DNA of 64,000 nucleotides from Pisaster brevispinus (GCA_023634235.1 JAMKCF010000022.1:2472541-2536540); one strand, 5' to 3'. Shown: positions 50,831 through 64,000, counted from the first letter of the stretch. Notes: generated by a model from the sequence alone, not told the origin. A program made the numbers and translations.

Positions 50831-53800
50831 TGCCATCTTTGGTCTAATAATTAATGTTCTCTGAATACAAAACTAAACAAAGGTTTTCATTAATAGGTAG
50901 TGGATATAATATTGCCAGCACCAGCTAAGTTAGTCCGAGTTACTGTACTGGACCCAACTGTTTTTTAACATTTGGACATTATCTGGCATATTTACCTTGT
51001 GTACCTCAGGCAGTTTAATCAAAATATAGTATTGAGGTCTTTGAAAATTTGATGGATTTTCTAGCAGTTTTTTGTTACTCTCTGCTTTGGGTTTCGGAAT
51101 CATGTTCCAAATAATGCCCAAATGTTAAAAAAGCATTGTTGGGTCCTGTAACTCGTACAAAGTTGTAACATTTAGCGAGCAAATCTTGTAGCGCCCTCTT
51201 TGACATATACTTCATACGTAAGTAGCTGACATACATGTATAACATATTAAGCATAGTGTTAGTAAAGAGATAGACCGCTTCACCAGTGTTTGCCTTGATG
51301 AAAGATGGCACAACTTGTCAAGACATATTGGTAGTGAATGAATGATCATATCGAATACCTGTATTTTCTATCATTGTTGCGTAGCTTAGTCGAATATCTC
51401 CCGTTTCAACGAACACCCTCCACATTAAAATCTCCTCTGCTGCCACATTTTTTATTCATCCCCAAACATTTTGTAAAAATTTTGTATTGAAAGTTTTCTC
51501 CACCATTTAAATGGTACCTTTTCTTTTTTTGATACAAGACTCCTAAGGTGTGAAGTAAAGTCCGAAAATCATAAATGGTCTAATTATATTAATCTCCACA
51601 AAAGAGTCAGTCACTGCACTTGTTCGGTGCCGACACAACATACACTACCTTTTTATCAATAGTCTATAAAGCACTTTCACTTTCTTATGCGCCGTACAGG
51701 GCAGATTTGTTTACTTTAGCTTCCATCATGCGACCCTTTTCAAGTCCAAATCTTAATGTAGTTTCAATATTACAGTGGCACTTTTTACAGTTCAAAATAT
51801 TTGTTTTTAATGAGCTAATTTGAATGCCAGCTAAGGAAACAACACAAAAGAGGCTCTTCTAGACATGTAGACTGTGTGAACAAGTCTTGTGCATATTCTA
51901 ACTTCCAGGACCAAGTTGGTCCAAACCATAGTTGAGTTTTGTCTTTAAATACTTCAGTTTTTAAAAAAGTTTATGGCTATAAAAAGTTTATGGCTATGAA
52001 AATTATATTATATTGAAAGTAAAATTTGGCCATGAAATGTATGAAAAGTACAAAACAAATTTAACAAATCAATCAAGAAAACTTGAGAACAAGACTTGAC
52101 CTACATTTCCTGTTACTTGTAAACAGTTACGATTTTTGCCCAACTGACATTCAATGTCATCATAAAACCTTTTTAGTTGCACAAATTCAGGCGTAATTCT
52201 CAAACAGGGCTTCTAAAAAAATGCATGGTTTATATAGTGATAACTCTTCTGGCAGCAAGTATCCTCGTCCAATTGTTGACTTTGTTTCAATGCTAGTTTT
52301 AACAAATTATTTGTATTACTGTATATAAAAACTGAAGTTATTTTTATAAAAACATTGCTATGATGAGTATTTTTAGTTTTATTTTAAAGAATCTTGTATG
52401 ATTGAATATACAGGCATGCAACTTTTCCTCGGATCAGCTGATTTCCTCTTTTTTTATTCTCAGTTTGACCATACAAAATTGAAAAATACTGTACAAAATC
52501 ATTGAATTTTGTAATTTCCTCTTTTTTGTGAAGTTACAGTTGCATGCCTGAATATAAGGAGAGGATTTGATTTCATAAAAAAAAATCAAGTCTTTGATTG
52601 ACTTGTTTTCTTGTTTTCGTTATGTGTGAGACTTGCAAAGTCTATTGCAAGTCTTGCATTTATTGTATTGGTAGTGACAGTATGTTCAAACATTTTGTGG
52701 GAACCTTTGATTCGCAGTCCTGCAAGGAAATGGGACCAAGCATTTGAAATGCACAGACAATAATCCCAAAGCTCATAATGGCCATTCAATTTGTTTGTGT
52801 TTTTCTGTGGTCAAGTGTACACTTTTTCAGTAATCCACATCCTGGTCTGTGGAATCAATCACAAGTCTTAGTGAGGGGATTGAGTGCAGTGCTGGTTCCC
52901 ACAAATAATGATTGTATTGATCAAACCTTGGGACTTGATGATTGATAGCAGGATGCAAAGGAGAGTGTCTTTATGCAACCAGGGTACCATGGACAAATTA
53001 TGTGTATAATTTACAAAATAAAAAAATTCACAAATTACCACTAATAAAGTATGGATTTTATAGATTAAAATGCAGTACCTCAAGTTTTAAGTGATGATAC
53101 ATGAACCCACCTATCAGCGAAAGTAAATCAAAAAGAGTAGGGCCATTACCAAAGAGGTGGCTACAGCTACGGCTATGACTGTTGCTAAGGGTGTTGCAAG
53201 GGCATCTTTATACTATGACGTGGCAATCCAGCTGTAGCCATATCCTTATCTGCCAATTCGGAGACAGCCTTTCATAATTTCATGAGTGAGAAGATTGGAA
53301 ACTCCTATGTCAACTATTCCTCCTTGTTGATGACACAATGTACAGTGTAGTTAGATTAAACCGCTGGTTAACAACAGTGTGTTGTTATAGTTGAGTTTGA
53401 AATTGTTTACGTTTTTATTGAAATCAGTTAAAGCTAAAAAATTTGGAATTTCCAAATCCGACAGAGTAGGATCTGCAGTTATGTAGTGTTGAGTTTAAGA
53501 CCAAAGGTATTTTGATCAAGCAATATTTGGGCTACTACAGTTCATTTATTGAGGATTTATGTATTTATTTAATTTATTTATTTGTTTTACTACAGATCGA
53601 ATAGCGCAATTAGTGCAATTTAAACTGGGTGAAACTGAAACAAGAAGAAGTGTAATAAGGAATAAATTTTGTTAGTATGGATGGTTTAGCTACTTGTGGC
53701 TTCCCTATAGAAGTGCTGCATGTAGTCTTTAGAGATAGTACAGGTATGTAAATTGTAATTGAAGTCATACATCAAACACATGATTGTCTACTGTACATGT

Positions 53801-55743
53801 TTATAACAATATTTGCCCAACTTGGAGAAATATACATGTTACCATGCGATGCACTACACTTGTTGTGTCCCCTATCCCAATCAGATGTGAAATGGATTTC
53901 AGGCCAGCTTGTTGGTACTCAGTCACACCCCTTCTGAAACCATGTTGCCTGCATGTAGGGCTGGGACGTGGTTTAGGAGATATTGACTTGTCTATCAAGC
54001 AGTACACTTTGCTATCCCAAGTGAATGCCATCAAGAAATAGGAGATGAGTGACATCAGTGGACGATTTGCCATGTAGCAAAATGCTACCACAAAGTGTAC
54101 CAGTTACTTACTACTCAATCATCATTATTTGCTAACTCAGTAGTATTTAGCATTCAGTGTGTACAAAAAATGTTCAGTACAAATATTTTGCTTTGCAAAA
54201 TTGCTTGACAAAACTGTTTGCTGAACATAATTATCAATATATACAGGTACACGTACATATTAAAGGGAAGTGCATAAAAAGTACATGTATTTTTTAACAC
54301 GTCTACACACTACATGCGTGTACAGGGATGGTGTCAGCAAAAGTCATGGAGGTCAAAAACCTCCACAGTAAAAACTGACTAATGCTTGACTGAATCGCTT
54401 TGATCCAAGCTACACACACACACCGTTCAGCGCAAACGGTAGTTAGCCCTACAATGTACATGATGTTGTTGGGCTCTTCCTTTTTGTACTTGGAGTCCTA
54501 GACGCTAGACAGGAAAGGTCTGGCTCAGGGCAGAACATTATTTTAGCTCTGTAGTTTTATGTTTCCTGAAAACAGCAACTCCACCTCATGATCATTCCGT
54601 GGCCAAATACATATATAGTTGGCGCCGAGTTTTGCACGTGATACATTCTCCATTTATCTGTCATTTTCTGAAAACAATCCAGCTCTCGACGTTACAAAAT
54701 TCAACAACCTTCATTCAATTCAAACCCATTAGGTATTGCATTTTGTTTGTGCTGATGCTGATAACATGCTCCGCTATGTGCTCTGAAAATTATGTCTAGT
54801 GCCTTGCTTGATTTACCAAAACGCAGGCCTAGATGCACACCAGGAAATGAAAAAAGATGAAGAAAACTTCTTTCGAAGTCGCACGGCAGATCTTCACCGA
54901 AAGACATTTTTTTAAATATTGTTTTTCCCTGGAGGATATTTGACAGATGATTCTGTTAAAAAAATGTAAAAAAAACATGTACAAAAAGTTTCGCATATAT
55001 GCCATGGACAATTAGCCTACAAAATACAAATGATACATGCAAAATAATTTGGATAAAAAGGCCCGCTTCTTCCCAGAGGCAATGGAGGCAATTGTAAACC
55101 TGTAGAAATGAATGAGGCATGAGGGCATAGTGTGAACTAAATTTACATGACGCAAAACAAGTAAAACCAACTGTTCCTTTTTAGTGTTGTTCTTTGTTAT
55201 TATATTTGGCCATTGATACAAGAGAAATACAAGTCTTGAGTTTTCGCTCTTGAAGAGGCACGGCAATTGTCCTCTGGTAAGAGGCACTCTATGAGGAAAA
55301 TGTAAATTTGTATTGGAACTTTGCAAAGGGCACCACAGCAAAAGCACAGGGCACCACAGCAATTGCTGTGTTGGATGCCGTGGGTTATTTCGAGGCCTGG
55401 ACACAACATGCAGGCAGTCAAAATCAGATAAAACTGTAGTTGTGATGCAAGGAAAGTTGCCGGTTGAAAGCGCCCTCATGCAGTCAAATTACAGTCTAAT
55501 GACTCAAGTCACAAGTTATGACGACAGTAGACAGACAGCGCATTATCACTAAGCATTATCACATGTAGATCTAAACTACATTTAAATGCACATGGTGCAG
55601 TATTAGTCGTTCAATTTTCGACACTACACATGTATACCGTACGTATGTTTGTAAGCATGACTAATGTCAGTGTACCTGTACATGTATGATGTACGTTTTC
55701 ACATGTACATTTATGTTGGACGTGTACTTTTAGTGTACATATC

Positions 55744-55906
55744 AGGCCTGGAATTTCATCTTTGAGAGGGCAAGGCCATTTTCGTTTTGCCAAGGGCAAA
55801 GGCAAGGGCAAAGTCTATGGGAAAATTTTCAAGGGGCACCAAGGCCAAGACCAGGGGCAACAGAGGCCATGGCCTCACTGGCCCTCCGTGTAATTCCAGG
55901 CCTAAT
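55744..55906 (+). repeat. GGCCATGGCCTC-family repeat with inverted ends
   Basis: CAGGCCTGGAATT at the left and AATTCCAGGCCTA at the right; the interior is AAGGGGCACCAAGGCCAAGA and GAGGCCATGGCCTC. Confidence 0.7.
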
Positions 55907-56717
55907 ACATGTTATTGTTAGGTGTCATCAGCAGGTATGCAAGGATTTATGTCTGGACACTACATGTATGGATGGAAAGATGATGACCCTAATGAAAGTA
56001 GATTTTGTTTTCTAAATATATACTGGGGGAGATTTTTATATCAAATCTTGCCTCATTGAAAATATGATTCTTGATTAAATGTGTGTCAAATAAAACTGTT
56101 GAACAAGTTGTCAATGAGGCACTTTCTTACAGATTTTTAATTATTTTTTTGTTGATAATTCTGTAAAGGTTAGCATCTTATATTTACTTTTTGTACGAAA
56201 TTTTAAAGTATGCGAAATATACTCACATTATGTGCATTTACATTCAAATGCAAACGGTACATGTACATGGTTTACTACAGAAACTAATGTTAGCAACTAC
56301 GATAGAATCCAATCGAATAAAAACGAATTTCTTTTATCATTTTTAAGGAATACCAGTCAATGTATCCAGAAAAGGAGATTAGTTGTAACTTGGAAAAAAC
56401 CTCAATCTTGTCTGACTATCATTTTTAAATCCACACAAATTGGTAATGAAGCTTGTGTAATATTCTTCACGTGTCAACTGTATAGAAAGAGGATGTTTAC
56501 AGGTCCAGTTACACTACAGCAGGAGACGGTACTGCTCTAGGGCACACATGTATCCACCATTTTCTCATGTGTGGCGAAATTGTATGATGCCATTCTGACT
56601 GCTCCGTATGAATATTATGCAAACATGGTCTGCATAATGCCCAGCCGGCGCTTGAAGACCCAACCAGCTAATACCCTACACGCTGATTAAAAAAGGCACT
56701 TCGGCTCAGGTTACCCT

Positions 56718-56731
56718 GTTGCCATGGCGAC
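56718..56731. promoter_or_regulatory. X-box-like motif (RFX type)
   Basis: GTTGCCATGGCGAC fits RYYNYYATRRNRAC, the consensus bound by RFX factors. It lies about 820 bp upstream of the exon-like segment at 57551. About two chance matches are expected in a window this size, so this is weak. Confidence 0.2.
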
Positions 56732-57550
56732 AAGGTGCTTTAATCCCAGCGTAGAGTATGGGGGGCTACATGCTGGGCAGAATTGTGTTGGGGGGGGGGG
56801 CGAGGAGGATGTGGCGGGTTCTGGTATTGAAATGCTACACACTCACACAGATTTTGGGGATTAGTTTTGGCTGGGACTTCATCAAATACCCAGATGTATT
56901 GAGAATGCTGCATCAAATTAGTGGAATTTTTTTCTTCATACTGGTGGACCATTGATTGAGGAATAACACATGGTGCGACAATGGTGAAATGTGTGCATTG
57001 AGATGCACCTTGTAGCTGTGTAATGAAAAGTTAACTGAAGCATTTAAATTTGGCTGCACTTATAGTTCGCTGCATTGATTGAACATTTCATCAGTAAATA
57101 GTAATGTATGTACTGTAGGCCTACTCATTAATTTATTTAAGAATTTTCAGTTTACATACTCGTACTGTAATACCAAAATTATAATACATCAATATGGTAA
57201 TTTCTATGTACATTTGTATTTTGTATGTTTGTAGTTGTAGGCCTATATTATCATTTTCAACCAAATTATATTCATTAAGAAAAAGGGATATTCAACATGT
57301 TTTTCCCACCATCGGCATCATGTACATGTATTGTAACTCTGCCTCACTGTTTATTTTGCATTAAAGCTAAATTGATGTCTCTTGCCTTGCCCTTCAAATG
57401 TCACATGTCACTCTTCAAATGTCACATTTAAATAAATATTATTTCTGCAATCTTCATATTTATATCCTTGTGCTAGACTCGGGGACTTCGTATTAAATCA
57501 AAACGGTGACAATTTATGTAATACTCTCAAAATTCCCCTCGATTCCACAG

Positions 57551-57637
57551 CACGTTGCAACTAGGAGGTTCACCCCTCCGCCGGGAATGGTTCCATCTCC
57601 ATGATTGCACTCCGGAGAGAGAGACGCTGGCAACAGA
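57551..57637 (+). CDS. Candidate coding exon of an unrecognised gene
   Basis: 87 nt bounded by CCACAG on the left and the consensus donor GTAAGTGA on the right. Only one plus-strand frame is open through it (one base, then 28 codons, then two bases). It reads TLQLGGSPLRREWFHLHDCT then PERETLAT. The W-F-x-L pattern after a charged turn recalls the end of C2-type beta domains, but this is weak and I do not name a product. It is more GC-rich than its surroundings. Confidence 0.35.
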
Positions 57638-58349
57638 GTAAGTGACATTACCACTCTCGCTATTTGACACTTAGCAAAACATTTCATATAATGCAAGGAC
57701 CCCCCCCCCCCCTTGTAGGATCACGTTGCATTTATTTGTCAAATGTGCACAGGGTATTCTGCGAGGGTCTTTCCTTTTGTATTCAGTTGTTGAGGAAATA
57801 TGCAGACATTTGTGTGAGGCATTCTTCTCCGTATTTATCTAGTTTGTATCTGGCGGTATAAGTTTACGTGGATTTTGTGGCCATTAGGTGGTAAATGGCC
57901 GGTAATGAGTCTTGTGTTAAGTTCAGTTCTCTACTAATGGGCACTCGACCATCTGAGGCGTTAAGCTAAGATTAATCAATTCAATGCCACTTATCTATTT
58001 CAAATACTTGTATAAAACAAGTTATTGGACTAAGGTTTACACATTTTGTAGTTCTTGTAGCTAAATAATTTTACAGGCCCCACTACACAGCATCCCCATT
58101 TTACCCGTAGAAAATTACTGTAATTAACATTTCTGAACAAACTTGCTAATTCCATCAGGGCCGTTGTTAGAAACAGATATTTGGCCAAGCCCTATTGGTA
58201 ATTATTTTTAAAAAACTAAATATTGGGTTGAATTGGGGTTTTTGTTGTTGTCTTACATGTAATCCATGTTTGTGGATAGAGTGTGTTTCCAGTGAACTTG
58301 CATTTTGGAGGTTTTGAAACAATGTTTTTAAGAATAACTGACTTCTGTT

Positions 58350-58482
58350 AAAAGGGCAAGGCCATTTTCATTTTGTAAAGGGCACTTTCCACTGGAAAAT
58401 GTTTATGGGAAACTTTTGAAGAGGCACCAAGGCCAAGACCAGGGGCAACAGAGGCCATGGCCTCTGTGTAATTCCAGTCCTG
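58350..58482 (+). repeat. GGCCATGGCCTC-family repeat
   Basis: GGCACCAAGGCCAAGACCAG, GAGGCCATGGCCTC and TGTGTAATTCCAG match 55744-55906. The left end is missing. Confidence 0.7.
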
Positions 58483-59627
58483 GCGTAGTAGTGGCATAAA
58501 TTCATGAGGACTTGGCAGGGCTCTGATTTTTATTTATTTATTTTTTTTAAATATTTTTTTTACAATTTATTTATTAATTTTTTTTATTTATTTTTTTTTT
58601 TTTTGGGGGGGAGGGGAAATCCGCAAGACTGCAGGGCCTGTTACTTTAATGTGTACGTTTAGTACATAGTACATTGTTCAGTTTGACTGATTCTGTTTGT
58701 TAACCACTTTGGGTTGTTATTTGGAAAAAATTGTCACCCTCGTTATTATTCGGGACTTTTTGGAGCTTCTGGAGTAGCCACAATGGAAACCTGACTTGAC
58801 AAAGGAAAGACATATTAAGCACCAGGATTTCATGTGGTCTTGTGAGAAATATGAGTATGCACTCACCATGATTCGCAGAACCTCGGTCATAAGCCACGAC
58901 TGATAGCCTGTCATGGTATGTGCCGGAATCTCAGAACGCTTGGACTCAACCTCCCATTGAGCCCAATAGGATGATAAACAATGGTGGCAGCCTGTCCATT
59001 CTTGTATGCCACATGTGAACAGCAACAACATGACAAAGGTCTGGAATTTGGGGGTTTCACATTAACCCCAGTAAAAGGGATATTACAAGGCATGTTTTCC
59101 AATACCTGGTGCCCCTCTTTGTACGGGTGAACCAAAGTGTAGCACGGTAGGTGCAGGCTACAATGGAATGGCGGATAGATATTATTTCCATCAGCAGTCC
59201 GTCTGCCAGCAAAAAAAAATGAGAGCACTCCAAAGTTGTTCTAATGGTATTAAACTGTCCAGAAAAATTTGGCGGATGTGCGTGTCCATCGGACGTGAAG
59301 TACATGTAGTAGTTCAATTGTTGTTTAATCACGTAAGCATTGTACAATTGTTGTACCTATGTGAAATGAAAAGAAAGTTGTCTCAGTGGCTTCTTTGCCT
59401 GCCTTTCCAGCGTTCTTCCATAACAGTGGTCCGCTTGCCAAATGGCAGTTAAAACACCAGCTGACCAGTCAAAGTTCACTCCAAGTGGTTGGACTGGCTA
59501 GTTCAGTTTGAAACGCTTGAACCATTATTTTATTTGAAATATAGACCATCGAAAAAGGTGATGGACTAGTGAAATGACAAGCTAACTGGTCATGCTGGCC
59601 AGTCGTTAAAAAAAAGTAACTTGGGCA

Positions 59628-59850
59628 AACCCTGCTTTCACTTCTGTGGACCCTGGTTCAAATCTCACCTCGGCTTGGGACTGGAGCCTCGCACCTGGAT
59701 TGTTTTTTTTTTCAGTCCCTGCCTTGATGGCGTGGGTTTTCCTTATTTGGAGTTTTCCTCCCACATCTAAAACTGAACGTTTCTTCATCGTCTCCCATTC
59801 ATCCTGTTATTGGCCCTTGCACTGTACGATGTGTAAGAAAATAAATCAAT
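59628..59850 (+). repeat. Second SINE family, uninterrupted copy
   Basis: GGTTCAAATCTCACCTCGG, then GAGCCTCGCACCTGGATT, TTTTTCAGTCCCTGCCTT, AGTTTTCCTCCCACATCTAA and CCTGTTATTGGCCC. The head is truncated. Confidence 0.65.
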
Positions 59851-61164
59851 CAAATAACTTTGCTTCACAATTCAAATTTTCCTCTCTATTCCGTATTTCT
59901 GGAAGTTCACAAGACAAGTGTTTTTAATCATCAGCTGTATTAATCCCAACTCAATATTTAGTTGAAATGCAGTGCTTGGCCTCTCACATTATTCTGAACG
60001 CAAGTATTTTCAATAGTCAGTAGCCAGTCCATCATGTTGTCTAGGTGCGGAAGCTGGGTCACATCATGTATGCTCGCTGTACAGGTATGGACTATGTACA
60101 TGTTATGTGCCCAGAATCCTGGCCGCTGTTGTGCAGAGCGATTGCTGAGGGATCGTGGCCGGGGCCGCAGAGACTAAAAAGCAAGAGACTCTGGTATGCA
60201 GCGATTTAATATGAGCTGACCTTGAGGACCTCGTAGTGGGAAATGGTGGATTGGAATGGTGTGTTTGGATCTTGGGGTTGGGACAAGCATCTCACATGTT
60301 TATTTGATGGTGAACAATGTCTGCTGACTCCACTAATGAGGTGTACATGTATGTATACTACTGTGCTTCAGAGTGTAATGTGTCCTTGCTCATGGCTCTA
60401 TGTGTGTGTACACCACTACACCACTATACTACACCAAGGCAGCTTTTGCCCAGTCCTGTAAAAAAAGTAGTGTTGTGCTGTGTACATTCAGTGTGCTCAT
60501 ACATACAGTTCACTGTTATACTTCTTATTTTGTCCTTCTTCTGACAAAACGAACATGAATTAAGGTGAGAAAAAGTTTGCAAAATTTGCTAAGAACCGCA
60601 CACTATTTTGATTATGTTCCCTACACATTAGCCCAGTGGACTTATCCGTAGCGTAACCATGTACACTGTGACAGAGTCCAGGATATAAAGGTCCCCTGAC
60701 ATAGCAAACAACTTTATAGCAAAATAGTTTCATATTTATACCTGATGAAGGGAGTTGTCAAAGCTTTGCTCAACTGTATTCCTTTTGTCCGGAATTTCAA
60801 AGCTGCTGGGTTCAGAATTGTTAAATTTGTCCTTGGGTGATCTGTTATTGAAGACAATCAAATGAAAATTGACGTTTCGGTTGTAACTTGTTGTCCTGCC
60901 TCTGTGTGTGTGAAACCATGTGTGCACGCACATCCACAATATTCTTAGCAACCTGCTGGAGAGAGGGCGGGGTACAATGTTCGTCATGCTCATTGGTATC
61001 GATTAGTTACAATGATTGCCAAGTTGACACTTCACTTTATATTACAAAATAATGTAGCTATTGCAACGGTATTATCACTAAGTAAATGTTTCAAGCTCCA
61101 GTTGACATGAACGTCGATTGGAGTTGTTCGCAGTTTTTCCGCATGCGCACACATGCTCACAGTT

Positions 61165-61323
61165 CAATGGGATGTAGGAATGCTAGGTGGCAGCAGACTT
61201 ACCAGGTAAATTTCCATTGTTTACGTACATGTACATGTAGCTCTGAGCATGCTCACATTTCTGAGAACAATGGATTTACCTGGTAATTCTGATGCCATCT
61301 AGCGTCCCAAAAGTCGCCCATTG
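61165..61323. mobile_element. MITE with CAATGGG/CCCATTG ends, copy 2
   Basis: GCTAGGTGGCAGCAGACTTA and ACCAGGTAAAT at the left; ATTTACCTGGTAATTCTGAT and GCCATCTAGCGTCCC at the right. The interior includes CTGAGCATGCTCACA. Confidence 0.78.
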
Positions 61324-64000
61324 GTAGACGATGTTTACAACGGAAGTGTGAATCTGCTATTTATTTTCCGGATTGATGTCGCCAACAGATGTGTTTGTTT
61401 GTGGACTCTTCAAAAGTGTAGTTGAGGATATAAAAAATATGAACGAAATTTCGACTTCCTAAAACAGGTCAAACAAGAACAAACACTTGGTTTGAAGGCC
61501 TATTTCTCCTAATGATGTTGGAAGATAACAACAGATTGCCTTCAAAGTAGAGGAATCTAATTACCATGTTATAACAAAACAATTGTTGCACATTCTGTTA
61601 TGGGTTTTTTACATCCTAGGGGCAATTGGCACCCTGGACTAGGGGTACAACTTGCCCCCTTGGGTGTCTAAACACCATGGACCTTTTCACAGCAGGCAAC
61701 AAATGTACAATCCCTGTCAAACATGTGTACATGTACGCTGTGGTTGTATACACACATGTACAAATATAATTACTAATACCTGTACATATATATAAATGTA
61801 AACAGATGAGTGACACTTCAGCAAAACCTGAAATCTTTTGGCATTTACATGTATCACATAGTGCCTTTGCTTGTACTAGACTCGTTCTCATGTACATGTA
61901 GCTGGTCAGGAATCTAAGATATTAGTACATGTACATGTACATGTACACTTACCTCTACTTAATGGACAGGCATGTCCTCTCAAGCTTACAGAGGAAATGG
62001 AATCAGGGGTCTTCTCAACATCCCTGCAGAGGAAATCGGATATTATGGTTTGCCCTGATCGGTAGTGTGTTGAGTAGGAAACAGGTAGTCTGAGCTCCGT
62101 TTTCTTAAGTTCCATGGGGTCACAGCCTCTTTGGTTGCATAATCCATATTTGTACAACTGTTCCAATCACAGCTGATGCCCTCAGGCCTGCCCAACAATC
62201 AGATTGAAACCAGTGATGACAGTGATGTTTAAAATAATTTCAAAGTATATTTGTAAATCAATTCTCAGGCTGCTTGTCTCCTTAAAAGAAGAAAACAAAT
62301 TTCTTGACTTTGTCATTGTCCTTCATTTTTCATGTCCTAGCTCTGTCATCGCATGCACACATGTGTACCATATACGTGTACATCTCGCCTTTATCGGCAA
62401 GCTTGAAACCTCGCTTCTGATTGGTCAAACGCCGTGGAATACTCTCAAGTTGTATCCCACACTGAAATCCCATTGCATCCTGCGTAATAACCACGATTCG
62501 CGTAATGTATGTGTGTAATAACGTACATATTGCAATGCATTGTGTTACGTGCAATCATGGATGTACAATGTACACTGGGTTTGCCTTCAACTTTTTCAGC
62601 ATTCTATTTGATTGGAAAACAAAAGGGTTAGGCCTATATTTTTCCATACATGTTTTTCACTCTACTGGTCCGGTGGTCAGAAAATCTCACTTTGAAATGG
62701 GAAATTATGAAACAATTGCTATGAAGATTTTTTTTTTTGTCAAATTAATATCACATTATCAATGTCTGTTTGATGTTTGTGTGTTTGTACATCATGTACT
62801 ATTTTGGATGATAAACAACCAAGAGCCTTCTGAAATGTGTTTAAATAAAGTTTTTTTTGATACTTTGTGATTAGATTGAAGGAAAAATTAACTAGTTATT
62901 CTGTACCAAATTGAATTCGCATGAATTAAAGTATTTGTTACTTGTCTTGCAATGCCTTAGGCTGCCTTTGAATTTTTTTTACATTGGTTCGTATTATTGG
63001 TTGCCCATTGTATTGTAAAAAAGTAAGTTTCACAATGACAGTTTTTATTTAATTTATGAAGCAGTTACGAACCGTACTTGTTCACTTTCTTTGTAGGGTT
63101 CCCTGTATGTAGTTTTTTTTTTCCCCTGTTTCTTTCACGTCAACAGAGGATTTATCATTTACATGTACATGTAAACAGACATGGCAGGTTTTGATTGTAC
63201 AGTAATTAAAAATAGCACCTGTACTAATCATAAAACCACTAGCACAACTTATGTACCATATTGTACACAATATGTAAAATAGTAATGCTTAAATTTAAGA
63301 ATTTTGTTTTATGTGAATGTATTATCCTTCCAAATGCTGTGCTTCAATGCTACAATAGAGTTGAAATTGTAGCTTGGCGAATCACAAACCTTAAGGCCTG
63401 TTTGCAATTGAGATGGCATCAGGGTTCTCCCCAAGCACAAGCTAGCGTATCTGGTCGATACGTGGGAATCGCATGCCGATACAAGCACATTTCGGCCGAT
63501 ACGCACCAAAAAATAATCAAGAGGTAACCATAGAATGCTCCAGATTGCACAGTATACTGTAGTAGAAATTTTAATACAGAGATGAAATACCCAGTAGAAA
63601 ACATTCCAAAGACCTTGTTTCAATTCAGCGTGCTTCGGCCAAACGTCAAACTATTTGGGTCCAGAATGACCCACAGTTTTTGGAAAAATCCCGGGAAGAA
63701 CCCTGGGCATGTATGGCAAACACCGTAGCAGTACACCGTTTGACTTGGTTGTATACGGACAGATTTACCCAAACCCAAACAGTGAAATTATAAAATGCAC
63801 CCAACGTATCTCCAAATTGCCTTTCCCCTGCTTGAATGCAATTTTACATTTCAAGCAATAGCAGTTCATTTTCAATGAGAAGTGCTAAGGGCCTCTGCAT
63901 CCCAGCAGAAAACTTCATGAAAATTGCAGCGCTGATCAGCAACGAATACTTGAGGACACATCAATAAACAACTGCAAGAATCTCGCTGCACCTTTGCTTG

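Larger units (their letters stand above)
50333..64000. other. Right flank, no recognisable gene
   Basis: AT-rich sequence with many ACATGTACATGT-type words. It holds a hairpin (50764-50830), an exon-like segment (57551-57637), repeat copies (55744-55906, 58350-58482, 59628-59850) and a MITE (61165-61323). Open frames here are short and look accidental. Nothing resembling a known protein was found in 51-55 kb or 61.4-64 kb. Confidence 0.5.

Noticed and set aside
51075..51311. 78-codon minus-strand open frame (MPSFIKANTGEAVYLF...)
   Set aside because: No recognisable motif, no supporting splice sites, AT-rich surroundings.

Overview
The window carries the greater part of one large plus-strand animal gene, a conventional non-muscle myosin II heavy chain (MYH9/MYH10/MYH11/MYH14 class), in a genome crowded with small repeats. 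Thirty-seven coding exons join in frame from base 4480 to the stop at 44237-44239. They encode 1785 residues, starting exactly at the P-loop glycine (GESGAGKT) and ending in a non-helical tailpiece. From memory the same segment of human MYH9 is almost the same length. Exons for the first part of the motor domain, the start codon and the promoter lie to the left of the window. The organism is a metazoan with GT-AG introns, GC-rich exons in AT-rich introns, tRNA-derived SINEs and many foldback elements. A marine invertebrate deuterostome, most likely an echinoderm, fits best; that is inference from the look of the protein and repeats and is not proven.

Layout: 1-4479 is intron with SINE and foldback copies. 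4480-25242 holds the motor and neck: P-loop, switch I, switch II, loop 2, SH2/SH1 helix, converter and two IQ motifs. 26244-43429 holds the coiled-coil rod, in exons that are mostly phase-0 and symmetric. 44122-44239 is the tailpiece and stop. 44240 to about 44905, 47030 or 50140 is 3'UTR, depending on which poly(A) signal is used. 50.1-64 kb has no gene I can name. It does hold a CpG-richer stretch ending in a strong splice donor (about 50140-50332) and an 87-nt exon-like open segment (57551-57637), which may be the start of another gene.

The most interesting point is a 30-nt in-frame exon-like segment at 9643-9672 inside the 8.3-kb intron that interrupts loop 1 of the motor. It has a long pyrimidine tract, an AG acceptor and a GTAAGT donor, and would add ten residues (SFDSLAKHVV) at the place where vertebrate MYH10 and MYH11 splice in their tissue-specific loop 1 inserts.

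The non-coding part holds several repeat families: foldbacks sharing AATTTCAT...ATGAAATT ends, a CAGAGCTG-ended MITE, a 605-bp TTAA-flanked piggyBac-type element inside a SINE tail, three tandem arrays (43, 19 and 23 bp), non-LTR retrotransposon remnants, and a pair of inverted repeats flanking four rod exons.
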